Shown in pieces: positions 9,300 through 18,428 of a stretch of 64,000 nt of DNA. Made by a program: the position numbers and the translations under genes. Origin of the DNA: Alloyangia pacifica (GTDB lineage Bacteria > Pseudomonadota > Alphaproteobacteria > Rhodobacterales > Rhodobacteraceae); assembly GCF_020524285.1 (NCBI RefSeq), contig NZ_JAIVKX010000005.1, positions 175,120 through 239,119 of the forward strand, given 5' to 3'. How positions within the stretch are numbered: position 1 is the first letter of the stretch; every line of letters starts with the position of its first letter. The notes beneath the pieces were generated by a model. The model saw only the letters and a program-made list of their open reading frames with translations. It was not told where the DNA came from and did not search any database.

Positions 9300-9932
9300 T
9301 CAGTCGATCGGGTCGAGAAGCGCGTTTGGCAGGGTGCAATCCTTAACCACGTCCTGGCCGCAGGGCACCGGCTCCAGCTCCTTGGACAGGCACAGCCGCG
9401 CTTCCTGGACGCGGCCGGAACGGCAGGTGATCGTCAGCATATCCGGCTCGAGGCCGGGGTTGGCCTGCAGGAAGGCGTCCTCGATCACCTTGACGGGCAG
9501 GGTGACCGGCGCGTCGAGCCGGCGCAGCACCTCGGGGCGGGTCACGCTCTCGAAGGCGCGCCGGGCGAGGGCGAAGTAGTCCTGTGCCGGCAGGCCGGCG
9601 CAGGCGCCGTGCTTCTTCCACTGGTACCAGGCCAGACCGGGGGTGCCCATGATGTCGGCCATGGCGGCGGTCTCCTGGCGGCTCGGCGGGCGGGTGGAGG
9701 TCTCGCAGTACTCGGGGTAGCCGCGGTGATACTGCGGCCAGAGCCCGTGCAGCACCCAGCCCAGCTCGCGGTCGCATTGCGGCGAGTTCCGCGCCTCGCC
9801 CTCGAGCGCGCACCAGGTCGGCGACCAGCTCAGGGACATCACGTAGTAGTCGAAGACCCCCGCGCGCTCGCCATCCGCCCGCAGCGGCGCGGCGAAGATG
9901 ACGGTGAGGAGCAGGATCGGCAGCCAATGCAT
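9300..9932 (-). CDS. Exported ribonuclease T2 family protein
   Basis: This 210-residue protein has a signal peptide (about residues 1-19) and both catalytic motifs of RNase T2: HGLWPQ (H62) and QWKKHGAC (H108). Paired cysteines suit the oxidising periplasm. RNase T2 enzymes cleave single-stranded RNA through a 2',3'-cyclic intermediate, so this one probably scavenges periplasmic or external RNA. The glutamate usually preceding the second motif is Q104, an allowed variant. The gene is monocistronic. Confidence 0.92.
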   Translation of the reverse strand: MHWLPILLLTVIFAAPLRADGERAGVFDYYVMSLSWSPTWCALEGEARNSPQCDRELGWVLHGLWPQYHRGYPEYCETSTRPPSRQETAAMADIMGTPGLAWYQWKKHGACAGLPAQDYFALARRAFESVTRPEVLRRLDAPVTLPVKVIEDAFLQANPGLEPDMLTITCRSGRVQEARLCLSKELEPVPCGQDVVKDCTLPNALLDPID

Positions 9933-10074
9933 TTTCTCTTCCCTCTTGGGTTCCGCGCGACTATATAGGCCCGAAGTTCCCCGACAACGGTAACCCGTCC
10001 TGGAGAAGTAATCCGGGACCTCCCGAGGCCAGCGCCTTGGGGGAGGGGAGAAGATTTACGTAAGGAGATGACCC

Positions 10075-10851
10075 ATGGCAAAACTGCTGCATCCCAAGGC
10101 GACCGCTGTCTGGCTCGTCGACAACACCACCCTGACCTTCAAGCAGATTGCCGACTTCACCGGCATGCACGAATTGGAAATCCAAGGCATCGCCGACGGT
10201 GACGTGGCCGGCGGCGTGAAGGGCTTCGACCCTGTCGCCAACAACCAGATCGAGCAGATCGAGATCGACAAGGCCGAGAAGAATCCGCTCGCCAAGCTGA
10301 AGCTGAAGTACAACCCCGCCGCCGTCGACGAAGACAAGCGCCGTGGCCCGCGCTACACCCCGCTGTCGAAGCGCCAGGACCGTCCGAACGCGATCCTCTG
10401 GCTGGTGAAGTTCCACCCCGAGCTGACCGACGGCCAGATCTCCAAGCTGGTGGGCACCACCAAGCCGACGATCCAGTCGATCCGCGAGCGCACCCACTGG
10501 AACATCCAGAACATGCAGCCGATCGACCCGGTCGCGCTGGGTCTGTGCCGCCAGTCCGAGCTCGACGCCGCCGTGGCCAAGGCCGCGAAGAACCGCGACG
10601 AGGTGATGACCGACGACGAGCGCCGCAAGCTGGTGTCGACCGAGCAGAGCCTCGGCATGGACAGCCACGAGCCGCGTCTGCCCTCGGCGATCGAAGGTCT
10701 CGAGACCTTCTCGCTTTCCGACCCGCGCGGCGAGGACGACGAGGAAGAAGACAAGGGCCCGAGCGATTTCTCGGACGCCGACAGCTTCTTCAACCTGCCG
10801 TCCAGCGACGAGGATGACGACGAGGACGACAGCGACGATCCGCGCGGCTGA
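10075..10851 (+). CDS. trcR: TrcR-family cell cycle transcriptional regulator (DUF1013)
   Basis: This 258-residue protein matches the alphaproteobacterial DUF1013/TrcR family from its start MAKLLHPKATAVWLVDNTTL. It shows two predicted helix-turn-helix-like segments (TFKQIADFTGMHELEIQGI and LTDGQISKLVGTTKPTIQ). The tail is extremely acidic (runs of D/E with S). AAGGAG lies 6-10 bases before the ATG. The family is nearly universal in alphaproteobacteria and tied to cell-cycle transcription. A strong terminator follows, so it is a single-gene unit. Confidence 0.88.
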   Translation: MAKLLHPKATAVWLVDNTTLTFKQIADFTGMHELEIQGIADGDVAGGVKGFDPVANNQIEQIEIDKAEKNPLAKLKLKYNPAAVDEDKRRGPRYTPLSKRQDRPNAILWLVKFHPELTDGQISKLVGTTKPTIQSIRERTHWNIQNMQPIDPVALGLCRQSELDAAVAKAAKNRDEVMTDDERRKLVSTEQSLGMDSHEPRLPSAIEGLETFSLSDPRGEDDEEEDKGPSDFSDADSFFNLPSSDEDDDEDDSDDPRG

Positions 10852-10874
10852 CGCGCGTTTCCACCGGTTTCGGG

Positions 10875-10910
10875 AAAGCCCGCCGCAGCCTTGCGGCGGG
10901 CTTTTTCTTT
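10875..10910 (+). terminator. Strong intrinsic terminator after trcR
   Basis: The perfect stem AGCCCGCCGCA / TGCGGCGGGCT (10877-10887 and 10892-10902) has a 4-base loop, is flanked by A and T runs and is followed by TTTTTCTTT, a textbook Rho-independent terminator. Confidence 0.92.
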
Positions 10911-11114
10911 GCGCTGGCCGGGCGCCGGTAGCTTTCGTCTCCATGGCATCGCGGACACGGAACTTTTGTCTTTACGTCAACCGTTTGTGCGCCAGATTGA
11001 CGGGCTCTCTGCGAGCGGCTATCGCCCGCGATGATGCACCCTCAGGCGGTGCAGCGTGTCGCCCGCCGCGTGGCCATTTCCGGCAAATGAGCGGGCCCTT
11101 TGGACAGATGAACG

Positions 11115-12065
11115 ATGCTGGGAACGTCTTTTCCCTGTGGTGATCCGCTTGCCGAGCGCCGCGCCGGCTTTGCCGAGACGCTGGCGCACCTCGGCGACTT
11201 CGGCGGTGCCATCGAGGCGCTGCGCGGGGCGCTGGACCTGGTGCCGGGGTGGGCGGCTGGCTGGTTCCGGCTGGGCGAATATTTCGAAGCCGTGGGCGAG
11301 CTGGAGGAGGCCGCCGGGGCCTGGGACAAGGCGGTGGACGCCGATCCGCGCGATCCACTTGGCGCCGGGCTGCGCCGCGACCTGCTGCGCGGCGTGCCGG
11401 TGGCCGAGAGCATGCCGCCCGCCTTCGTCGAGCTGCTCTTCGATCAATATGCGCCGCGCTTCGAGCGTTCGCTGGTCGGCAAGCTGAACTACCGCGGCCC
11501 GGAACTGCTGCTGGATGTGCTGCGCGCGCAGGGCTTCGCCCGCGCCCGGCACGCTCTGGACCTCGGCTGCGGCACCGGGCTGATGGGGGAGCTATTGCGT
11601 CCTGCCTGCGCTCGGCTCGACGGCTACGACATCTCCTCGGGGATGCTGGCGGAGGCGGAGGCCAAGGGCGTCTACGATGCGCTGGAGAAACGCGACATCG
11701 CAGAGATGGCGGCGATCCTGCCGCGCTACGACCTGATCGTCGCGGCGGATGTCTTCATCTACCTCGGTGCGCTGGAGCGGGTGATCGGCTGGTGCGCCGG
11801 GGCGCTGGCACCGGGGGGACACCTGGCCTTTACGGTGGAGCTGGGCGAGGCCCCGGTGCAGCTCCGGGAAAGCCGGCGCTTCGCGCATTCGCGGGACTAT
11901 GTGACCGGGCTTATGGCCGAGGCGGGCTTAGGAGACGTGGCGCTCGAGGGCTGCGTGCTGCGGCAGGACCGTGGGCAGGACGTGGCGGCGCTTCTGGTCA
12001 CCGCCCGCGCTCCGGCCCGCGTGCTCGACCGGGAAGGCGACGGGGAGGCGGAGGCGCTCGTCTAG
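11115..12065 (+). CDS. TPR-containing SAM-dependent methyltransferase
   Basis: This 316-residue protein has two tetratricopeptide-like helical repeats in about residues 10-80 and a class I methyltransferase domain from about 115. SAM motif I is ALDLGCGTGLMGEL (147-160), and the later acidic strand end and PGG turn of this fold are also visible (ALAPGGHLAFTVE). It resembles predicted methyltransferases that begin with a TPR region. The substrate is unknown, possibly a protein or small molecule. Its stop lies 31 bases from the convergent outer-membrane gene. Confidence 0.8.
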   Translation: MLGTSFPCGDPLAERRAGFAETLAHLGDFGGAIEALRGALDLVPGWAAGWFRLGEYFEAVGELEEAAGAWDKAVDADPRDPLGAGLRRDLLRGVPVAESMPPAFVELLFDQYAPRFERSLVGKLNYRGPELLLDVLRAQGFARARHALDLGCGTGLMGELLRPACARLDGYDISSGMLAEAEAKGVYDALEKRDIAEMAAILPRYDLIVAADVFIYLGALERVIGWCAGALAPGGHLAFTVELGEAPVQLRESRRFAHSRDYVTGLMAEAGLGDVALEGCVLRQDRGQDVAALLVTARAPARVLDREGDGEAEALV

Positions 12066-12096
12066 GGCGCCCGGGTGCCTCCCAATTTGCTCGGCT

Positions 12097-13041
12097 TCAG
12101 AAGTTAAAGCTGAGATTGAGCCGAAGCGCGGTCTCGCCACCGAAGTTCGAGGCCGCCTCGAGCCGCCCGCCGAGCCCATGACCGCTCGCCGCCCCGTAGT
12201 CGAGGCCGAGCGCGAGCTGGTCCTCGCTCAGCAGGTCGGTCGCGTCGAACTTGCGGCTGCCTGCTGCGGTGACATAGCTGAACTCGTCCTGGTCGCCGCT
12301 GTAGAGCGTGTAGGCCGCGTAGGGGCGCAGGATGCCACCCACCGCGCGCATCGGCGCGCCCAGCTCGGCGCGGAAGGCGCTGGAGTAGGTCACCCGGCTC
12401 TCGATCTCGCCGCCCTTGCGGACAAGGTCGTAGTCGCCCGTGGCATGGCGTAGCACGTCGCCGGTCATCACCAGGTCGATGCCGGTGCCGGGCGCTGCGC
12501 CCTCGCGCAGCAGCGTCTCGCCGCGCAGGCTGAGGCCGAGGATGCGGCCGTTGTGATCGGTGCTGCCGCTGGCCGAGGCGGGGCTGGAGAGTTTGTTGTG
12601 CGTTCGCCCCATGTAGAGCGCGCCGCCGTAGCTGACGCCGTGCGACTCGCCGGCATAGCCCGTGCCGAGGAAATAGGAGCGGATGCGTGCCTCGTGGGTG
12701 TCGTCATCGAGATAGGAGGCACCCTGACCGTAGCCGGTGAAGGCCGAGAGCCCGTTGCCGAAGCCCCAGCCCAGCACCAGACCGCGGCTGTCGTAATCCG
12801 CCCCCTGCACGTGGTCCGGGTCGGCGGTGCCGCCCGCCGCGTAGCCGCCGGTGAAGAACCCGTCCTGCCGGCTGGTCACCGCCGTCCGGCCGATGCCGAA
12901 GCCGATCTCGCGCGACAGCAGGTCGATTTGCGATTGCGGCGCGGGGTCGAGCACGGGCACCGAAGTGTCCTGCGCCTGAGCGGTGACGGGAGCAAGCGTG
13001 GCGATGAGGGCGAGGCGGAGGAGGGAGGCGGTGCGGGTCAT
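12097..13041 (-). CDS. Outer-membrane beta-barrel protein (autotransporter-barrel-like)
   Basis: This 314-residue protein has a signal peptide (about residues 1-24, ending TAQAQ) and a long series of alternating polar/hydrophobic strands rich in Gly and Tyr. It ends in LNLSFNF, with the C-terminal aromatic residue typical of BAM-inserted barrels. The pattern resembles an autotransporter-type barrel without a passenger domain. The start at 13041 was chosen over an upstream in-frame ATG because it places the signal peptide at the N-terminus. It lies just downstream of recR but is unlikely to share its function. Confidence 0.7.
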   Translation of the reverse strand: MTRTASLLRLALIATLAPVTAQAQDTSVPVLDPAPQSQIDLLSREIGFGIGRTAVTSRQDGFFTGGYAAGGTADPDHVQGADYDSRGLVLGWGFGNGLSAFTGYGQGASYLDDDTHEARIRSYFLGTGYAGESHGVSYGGALYMGRTHNKLSSPASASGSTDHNGRILGLSLRGETLLREGAAPGTGIDLVMTGDVLRHATGDYDLVRKGGEIESRVTYSSAFRAELGAPMRAVGGILRPYAAYTLYSGDQDEFSYVTAAGSRKFDATDLLSEDQLALGLDYGAASGHGLGGRLEAASNFGGETALRLNLSFNF

Positions 13042-13113
13042 GCGGCGGGCTTTAGCTCCAAGGCGCGGCGCCGCCCAGAGGCCCGGGGTCACAGCCGCGT
13101 GACCCTACGTATA

Positions 13114-13707
13114 TCAGAGTTTGCGCCGGGCGTTGAGCGCCGCAGTGATCGTGCCGTCGTCGAGGTAGTCAAGCTCGCCGCCGATCGGCACGCCCTGCGC
13201 CAGCGAGCTCATCGCGACGCGGGTTTCGAGCTGGTCGGCGATGTAATGCGCCGTGGTCTGGCCGTCGACGGTGGCATTGAGCGCGAGGATCACCTCGGTG
13301 ATGCCCTCGCTTTCCACCCGCGCCACCAGCTGCGGGATGCGCAGCTCCTCGGGGCCGATGCGGTCGAGCGCCGAGAGCGTGCCGCCGAGCACGTGGTAGC
13401 GGCCCTTGAAGGTGCCACCGCGCTCCATCGCCCAGAGATCGCCGACGTCCTCGACCACGCAGATCTGCCCGTTGCCGCGCCGCTCGTCGGCGCAGATCGG
13501 GCAGATCTCGGAGGTGCCCACGTTACCGCAGTTCAGGCACTCGCGCGCCGTGGCGGCGACGCGTGTCATCAGCTCGGCCAGCGGGGTGAGCTGCAGCTCG
13601 CGCTTGCGGATGAGATGCAGCACGGTGCGCCGCGCCGAGCGCGGGCCGAGACCCGGCAGGCGGGCCATCATCTCGATCAGCGCGTCGATCTCGCTGCGGT
13701 CGGGCAT
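13114..13707 (-). CDS. recR: Recombination mediator protein RecR
   Basis: This 197-residue protein has a helix-hairpin-helix N-terminus ([13 protein letters not shown]), a four-cysteine zinc finger (C57, C60, C69, C72) and a Toprim domain beginning [15 protein letters not shown]. With RecO it loads RecA onto gapped DNA. The start at 13707 gives [13 protein letters not shown] and the usual family length. It is the last gene of the dnaX-hypothetical-ybaB-recR series, a conserved arrangement in bacteria. Confidence 0.97.
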   Translation of the reverse strand: MPDRSEIDALIEMMARLPGLGPRSARRTVLHLIRKRELQLTPLAELMTRVAATARECLNCGNVGTSEICPICADERRGNGQICVVEDVGDLWAMERGGTFKGRYHVLGGTLSALDRIGPEELRIPQLVARVESEGITEVILALNATVDGQTTAHYIADQLETRVAMSSLAQGVPIGGELDYLDDGTITAALNARRKL

Positions 13708-13796
13708 TCGGGGTCCACTCCTCGGTGCGGGACTGCGCAGACCTTCTTGCGAAGGCCCGCTCCGTCCCGCCACGCGCCATGCCTGAGGCGGATGCC

Positions 13797-14141
13797 TTAG
13801 AACGGCATCTTCATGTCGGCGGGGAGGCCCAGCTCTTCGGTGAGCTTGCGCATCTCCTGCTCGGCGCGGTCCTGCGCCTTGGCCTGCGCGTCCTTGATCG
13901 CGGCGAGGATCAGGTCTTCGACCACTTCCTTGTCGTCGCCGTTGAAGATCGAGGGATCGATGTCGAGGCCCTTGAGCTCGCCCTTGGCGGTGGCGGTGGC
14001 CTTCACCAGGCCCGCGCCGGACTCGCCGGTGACCATGGTGGTGTGCAGGCCTTCCTGCAGCTCCGCCATCTTACCCTGCATATCCTGCGCCGCCTTCATC
14101 ATCTTGGCCATGTCGCCAAGACCGCCCAATCCCTTGAACAT
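13797..14141 (-). CDS. ybaB: YbaB/EbfC nucleoid-associated protein
   Basis: This 114-residue protein binds DNA as a dimer. The methionine-rich N-terminal helix ([22 protein letters not shown]) is characteristic, followed by a small beta-sheet region with the sequence [16 protein letters not shown]. It sits between dnaX and recR as in most bacteria, 89 bases before recR, so cotranscription is likely. Confidence 0.95.
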   Translation of the reverse strand: MFKGLGGLGDMAKMMKAAQDMQGKMAELQEGLHTTMVTGESGAGLVKATATAKGELKGLDIDPSIFNGDDKEVVEDLILAAIKDAQAKAQDRAEQEMRKLTEELGLPADMKMPF

Positions 14142-14288
14142 CTGGTGTCTCCTGTCTGGGGCCCGTCACGGACCTGTCTTCGAGTTGTCTCCTAGATACG
14201 GATCGCACGTCGGGGCGACAAGGGACGCGTCGGCGGAAATGCCGAAACGACGGCGGAACGGCGCGGAAGAAGGCCGCGCCGGGGCGCC

Positions 14289-14660
14289 TTACTTGCCGTC
14301 GCGGCCCGCCGCCTCGTCGAGCAGCCGGGTGAGCAGCAGCGCCGCGCCGCCGATCATCAGCGAACGACCGAGGGAGTCGGTGACATTGGTCGGGGCGAAC
14401 GTCGACACCTGGTCCCGCGTGGCCAGCGCCGCGCGGCGCGCCTTTGAGCGGCGCGGCAGATTGCCGAACTGGCGCGGCTCGGGCACGTGGCCGATGCGCG
14501 GCTTGGTTTTCAGCAGCACCGCGCCGACCGCCAGCAACCCGCCGGCGAAGAGCATCGGCGCGAGGCGCTCGCGGCGGCTGGCGGGCAGCGCGTCGCCGAT
14601 GCGGTCGCGCAGTGCGGGAAGGGTGGCCTTATGGGCGGCTTTTGCGGGGTCGAAGCTCAT
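14289..14660 (-). CDS. Hypothetical small membrane-associated protein
   Basis: This 123-residue protein has two hydrophobic stretches (MLFAGGLLAVGAVLL around residue 36 and LMIGGAALLLTRLL near residue 100) separated by a basic region. It is inserted between dnaX and ybaB on the same strand and is probably in that operon. No known domain is recognised. The repeated arginine and lysine residues between the spans suggest a cytosolic loop. Confidence 0.6.
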   Translation of the reverse strand: MSFDPAKAAHKATLPALRDRIGDALPASRRERLAPMLFAGGLLAVGAVLLKTKPRIGHVPEPRQFGNLPRRSKARRAALATRDQVSTFAPTNVTDSLGRSLMIGGAALLLTRLLDEAAGRDGK

Positions 14661-14731
14661 CGTGGGTCCTCCGGGATATGACCAAAGCCAAACCCCGAAG
14701 GTCCGCCGGATGTTCCCGCCGCGAGAGAGGA

Positions 14732-16519
14732 TCACTCCTCTTCGAAAGGGTCCCACTCGTCTTCGACCTCGGGAAGTGCCTCCACCGCGGCCTGCTGCTG
14801 TTCGGCCTCGGGGGTGCGGATCTCGACGATCTTCGCCTTGGGGAAGGCCGCGAGCGTGGCCTGCACCAGCGGGTGCTGCTCGGCCTCGGCGCGCAGCTCC
14901 AGTTCGGCGGCGTCGCGCTTTTCCACGATGGTCGGCGTCTCGCAGCCGTTGACCAGCGACACCCCCCAGCGCGCGCCGGTGAAGCGTTGCAGCGCGGTGC
15001 CGAGCCGCTGCGCGAGATCGCCCGAAGCATTGCGGGCCGGGGTGAACTCGATGCGGCCGGGCTGGTAGGCGGCGAGGCGCACGCCGCTTTCCACTTCGAC
15101 CAGCAGCTTCACGTCGCGGTTGGCGCGGATCAGCTCGAGCACGTGTTCGAAGGTGGGATAGCGGGCGAGCGCATTGTTCTGCGCCACCGCGGGCACGGCG
15201 TTGCCATACATCGCGCTGGGGCCGGAGGGGCCGGGGTGCGTCGGCTGCACGGGGCTGCCGTAGGCCTGCGTGCTTCCGCCGCCGGCGGGGCCGCCCGCGG
15301 GCGCATGGGCATAGCCTCCGCCGCCGGGGCCATTCGGACCGGGGGCGGGCGGGGGCGGCGTGTCTTGCAGCTTGCGCAGCAGCTCCTCGGGAGAGGGCAG
15401 CTCGGCCACATGGGTCAGCCGGATCACCGCCATCTCGGCGGCCATCATGGCGTTGGGCGCCTGTGCCACCTCGTCCAGCGCCTTGAGCAGCATTTGCCAC
15501 ATGCGGGTCAGCGCGCGCATGCCGAGGTTGGCCGCCAGCGCCGAGCCGCGGGCGCGCTCGTCGGGGCCGACGGTGGGATCCTCGGCGGCCTCGGGGGTGA
15601 TCTTCACCACCGAGATCCAATGGGTCAGTTCCGCCAGGTCGCGCAGCACCGCCAGCGGGTCGGCGCCCTCGGCGTATTGCTCCGATAGCTCGGTCAGCGC
15701 GCCCGGCGCATCGCCGTGCATGATCTTCTCGAAGAGGTCCATCACCCGGCCACGGTCGGCGAGGCCGAGCATGGCGCGGACCTGATCCGCCGTCGTCTCC
15801 CCGGCGCCGTGGCTGATCGCCTGGTCGAGCAGCGACGTGGCATCCCGGGCCGAGCCCTCGGCGGCGCGGGTGATCAGCGCCAGCGCATCGTCGGTGATCT
15901 CGGCGCTTTCGCGACTGGCGATCTTGCGCAGCAGGTCGATCATCACCTCGGGTTCGATGCGGCGCAGGTCGAAGCGTTGGCAGCGCGACAGCACCGTCAC
16001 CGGCACCTTGCGGATCTCGGTGGTGGCGAAGATGAACTTCACGTGCGCGGGCGGCTCTTCCAGCGTCTTGAGCAGCGCGTTGAACGCGCTGTTCGAGAGC
16101 ATGTGCACCTCATCGATGATGTAGATCTTGTAGCGCGCCGAGGCGGCCCGGTAGTGCACGCTGTCGATGATCTCGCGGATGTCGCCGACGCCGGTGTTCG
16201 AGGCGGCGTCCATCTCCAGCACGTCGACGTGGCGGCCTTCCATGATCGCTTTGCAGTGCTCGCACTGGCCGCAGGGCTCGGTGGTCGGCCCGCCGGTGCC
16301 ATCGGGGCCGATGCAGTTCATGCCCTTGGCGATGATCCGCGCGGTGGTGGTCTTCCCGGTGCCGCGGATGCCGGTCATGATGAAGGCCTGCGCGATGCGG
16401 TCGGCCTTGAAGGCGTTCTTCAGGGTGCGCACCATGGCATCCTGCCCGACGAGATCGGCAAAGGTCTCGGGGCGGTACTTGCGCGCGAGTACCTGGTACT
16501 TGGGGCTGTCGTCAGTCAT
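14732..16519 (-). CDS. dnaX: DNA polymerase III subunits gamma/tau
   Basis: This 595-residue clamp-loader ATPase has a Walker A GIRGTGKTTTAR (about residues 50-61), a zinc knuckle (C69, C83, C86, C89), a Walker B IIDEVHMLS, and the SRC sensor motif. A Pro/Gly-rich linker (about 395-440) leads to a C-terminal polymerase-binding region. It assembles the sliding clamp and couples the two polymerases at the fork. No A-rich slippery heptamer was seen that would produce a short gamma form. It heads the dnaX-ybaB-recR group. Confidence 0.97.
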   Translation of the reverse strand: MTDDSPKYQVLARKYRPETFADLVGQDAMVRTLKNAFKADRIAQAFIMTGIRGTGKTTTARIIAKGMNCIGPDGTGGPTTEPCGQCEHCKAIMEGRHVDVLEMDAASNTGVGDIREIIDSVHYRAASARYKIYIIDEVHMLSNSAFNALLKTLEEPPAHVKFIFATTEIRKVPVTVLSRCQRFDLRRIEPEVMIDLLRKIASRESAEITDDALALITRAAEGSARDATSLLDQAISHGAGETTADQVRAMLGLADRGRVMDLFEKIMHGDAPGALTELSEQYAEGADPLAVLRDLAELTHWISVVKITPEAAEDPTVGPDERARGSALAANLGMRALTRMWQMLLKALDEVAQAPNAMMAAEMAVIRLTHVAELPSPEELLRKLQDTPPPPAPGPNGPGGGGYAHAPAGGPAGGGSTQAYGSPVQPTHPGPSGPSAMYGNAVPAVAQNNALARYPTFEHVLELIRANRDVKLLVEVESGVRLAAYQPGRIEFTPARNASGDLAQRLGTALQRFTGARWGVSLVNGCETPTIVEKRDAAELELRAEAEQHPLVQATLAAFPKAKIVEIRTPEAEQQQAAVEALPEVEDEWDPFEEE

Positions 16520-16804
16520 GGAATCCGTGGCGCTCCTTCGGTTGCGGCCAAGGTAAGGTGGGGGAGGGGCGAGGTAAAGCCAGGCGTCGGGGAGCGTGCC
16601 GGCGCGGGGCGGATCGTGGCGCAGGTGTCGCGCGAGGACTTCCCCACGGCCTGGGGCTCTGCTATGACGCCCTCAGGCCCGATCGCAGGGGGCCGCCCCG
16701 TCCGCGGAAAGCGCGCGCACCTGCCGTTCGAGCCGATCCCATATCTTTCGGTTTCACTCCTGCCCGGACCAGCGGACACTCGGGCGATGACGGAGGATAC
16801 CGGC

Positions 16805-18316
16805 ATGCTCTTTTCAGGGCCGACCCCATCCATCGACGATCTGCGCCGCGAGGCGCGCCGACTTCACAAGTCCTACGACGCGGGCGACCGCGCCGCGCGC
16901 GAACGCCTGCGCGAGCTGCCGCCGCGCGGCGACGACCGCGCACTCAAGCGCGCCGACTTCCTGCAGGTCGTGGCGCGCGAACGCGGCTTCGAAAGCTGGC
17001 CCAAGCTCAAGCTCGCGGCGGAGACGCAGGGCCTCGACCGTGCGGCGAAACTCCAGCGGCTGAAGATCGCGCTGTTCCACGGGCAGATGCCGGTGGCGCA
17101 GGCGCTGCTGGCCGAGACGCCCGATCTGGTAGAGGGCCTCTTTGGCCTGCAATGCGCGCTGGCCGACCTGCCCGCGGTGCGCGCGGCGCTGGCGCAAGAG
17201 CCTCGCCTCGCCACCGAGCGGCGCGGCCCGCGCAGCCCGATCCTGCACCTCGCCTTCTCGCGCTGGCACCAGCTGCACCCCGAGTTGCGCCCTGCAACGC
17301 TGGAGATCGCCGCGCTGCTGGTCGCGCAGGGGGCGGATGTGAACGACGCGCAGGACGGGGCGGGGGGCGAGAAACTCTCGGCGCTCTACGGCGCGCTCTG
17401 CGTCTCCCAGAACCTCGATCTGGCACGCTGGCTGCTGGAGCAGGGGGCCTCTCCCGATGACGGCGAGTCGCTCTACCATTCGGTGGAGATGGGCGCGCAG
17501 GATGGTCTGAAGCTGCTCCTCGAGCACGGGGCCGACCCGCGCGGCACCAACGCGCTGCTGCGCGCGCTCGACTTCAACGACCATGGCGCGGTGGAGCTCT
17601 TGCTCGCCCATGGCGCGACGCTCGACGAGGACACGCAGACCATCCCCGCGCTGCACCAGGCGGCGCGGCGCGGTTGCGACCGGCGGATGGTGGACCTGCT
17701 GCTCGATGCCGGGGCCGATCCGGCGCGCGAGTGGCGCTGGGTTTCGGCCTATGCCTACGCCAGGGTGCTCGGCAGCCGCCCGCTGGTCGAGGCGCTGGAG
17801 GCCCGCGGCGTCACCGCCGCGCTTTCGCGCGAAGAGGCGCTGATGGCCGAGGCCGCCGAGGGACGGGCCAGCAAGGGCGCCTACATCGATCCCGACGCGC
17901 TGCCGCCTGCCTACGACGGGCTGATGCGCGGGCTCGCGGGCCGTCTGGACCGGCTGGGGCAGATCAGGGCGCTGGTGGCACTGGGGCTGCCCTACGACAC
18001 GCCGGACGCAGGTGATGGTGTGACCCCGGTGCAGGCCGCCGCCTGGGAGGGCTACCCCGAGGTGCTGGCGTACTTCCTCGAGCTGCGGCCGGATATGAGC
18101 CACGTGAATGCCCATGGCGGCACGCTGCTCGGCACCCTGCTGCACGGGGCCGAGAATGCGCCGAAGGCCGAGGCACGCGACCATCTCGCCTGCCTGACGC
18201 TGTTGCTCGAGCACGGCGTCGCGCTGCCGCGCAAGGCCGTGGCGATGGTCGGCAGGCCCGATCTTGCCGCCTTCCTGCACGGCTGGGCCCAGGCGCATCC
18301 GGGGCAGGTCGTCTGA
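16805..18316 (+). CDS. Ankyrin-repeat protein
   Basis: This 503-residue predicted cytoplasmic protein has degenerate ankyrin repeats along most of its length, for example ALLVAQGADVNDAQDG, LKLLLEHGADPRG, VELLLAHGATLDED and MVDLLLDAGADP. The N-terminal part (about 1-80) contains the segment LPPRGDDRALKRADFLQVVARE, often seen before such repeats in bacterial ankyrin proteins. GGAGG 8 bases before the ATG at 16805 sets the start, although the frame is open far upstream antisense to dnaX. It is probably a protein-binding scaffold; the partner is unknown. Confidence 0.8.
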   Translation: MLFSGPTPSIDDLRREARRLHKSYDAGDRAARERLRELPPRGDDRALKRADFLQVVARERGFESWPKLKLAAETQGLDRAAKLQRLKIALFHGQMPVAQALLAETPDLVEGLFGLQCALADLPAVRAALAQEPRLATERRGPRSPILHLAFSRWHQLHPELRPATLEIAALLVAQGADVNDAQDGAGGEKLSALYGALCVSQNLDLARWLLEQGASPDDGESLYHSVEMGAQDGLKLLLEHGADPRGTNALLRALDFNDHGAVELLLAHGATLDEDTQTIPALHQAARRGCDRRMVDLLLDAGADPAREWRWVSAYAYARVLGSRPLVEALEARGVTAALSREEALMAEAAEGRASKGAYIDPDALPPAYDGLMRGLAGRLDRLGQIRALVALGLPYDTPDAGDGVTPVQAAAWEGYPEVLAYFLELRPDMSHVNAHGGTLLGTLLHGAENAPKAEARDHLACLTLLLEHGVALPRKAVAMVGRPDLAAFLHGWAQAHPGQVV

Positions 18317-18374
18317 TCCAGGCTCCGGGGTCGGAGGGATCGCCCTAACCGGGAAATTCTGTTCCATAAAACCA

Positions 18375-18400
18375 CGGCAGCCCCTACACTCGGGCTGCCG
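18375..18400 (+). terminator. Hairpin between ankyrin gene and metallopeptidase
   Basis: CGGCAGCCC (18375-18383) and GGGCTGCCG (18392-18400) form a perfect 9-bp stem with an 8-base loop, followed by CAAGTATTTT. It probably ends the ankyrin transcript just before the leader of the next gene. Confidence 0.55.
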
Positions 18401-18428
18401 CAAGTATTTTCATATAAGGAATTTGGTC

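Noticed and set aside
9017..9346. 109-codon plus-strand open frame between the sulfotransferase and RNase T2 genes
   Set aside because: It has no ribosome site or family pattern and runs into the 3' end of the RNase gene on the other strand.
14732..16519. Programmed frameshift making a short gamma subunit in dnaX
   Set aside because: No A-rich slippery heptamer with a downstream stem was seen.
15716..16804. Upstream in-frame extension of the ankyrin-repeat protein
   Set aside because: The extension is antisense to dnaX, and a GGAGG ribosome site stands just before the ATG at 16805.
16520..16804. Possible 4.5S/SRP RNA next to dnaX
   Set aside because: The conserved GGTCAGG and GGAAGCAGCC loops of SRP RNA are absent from this gap.
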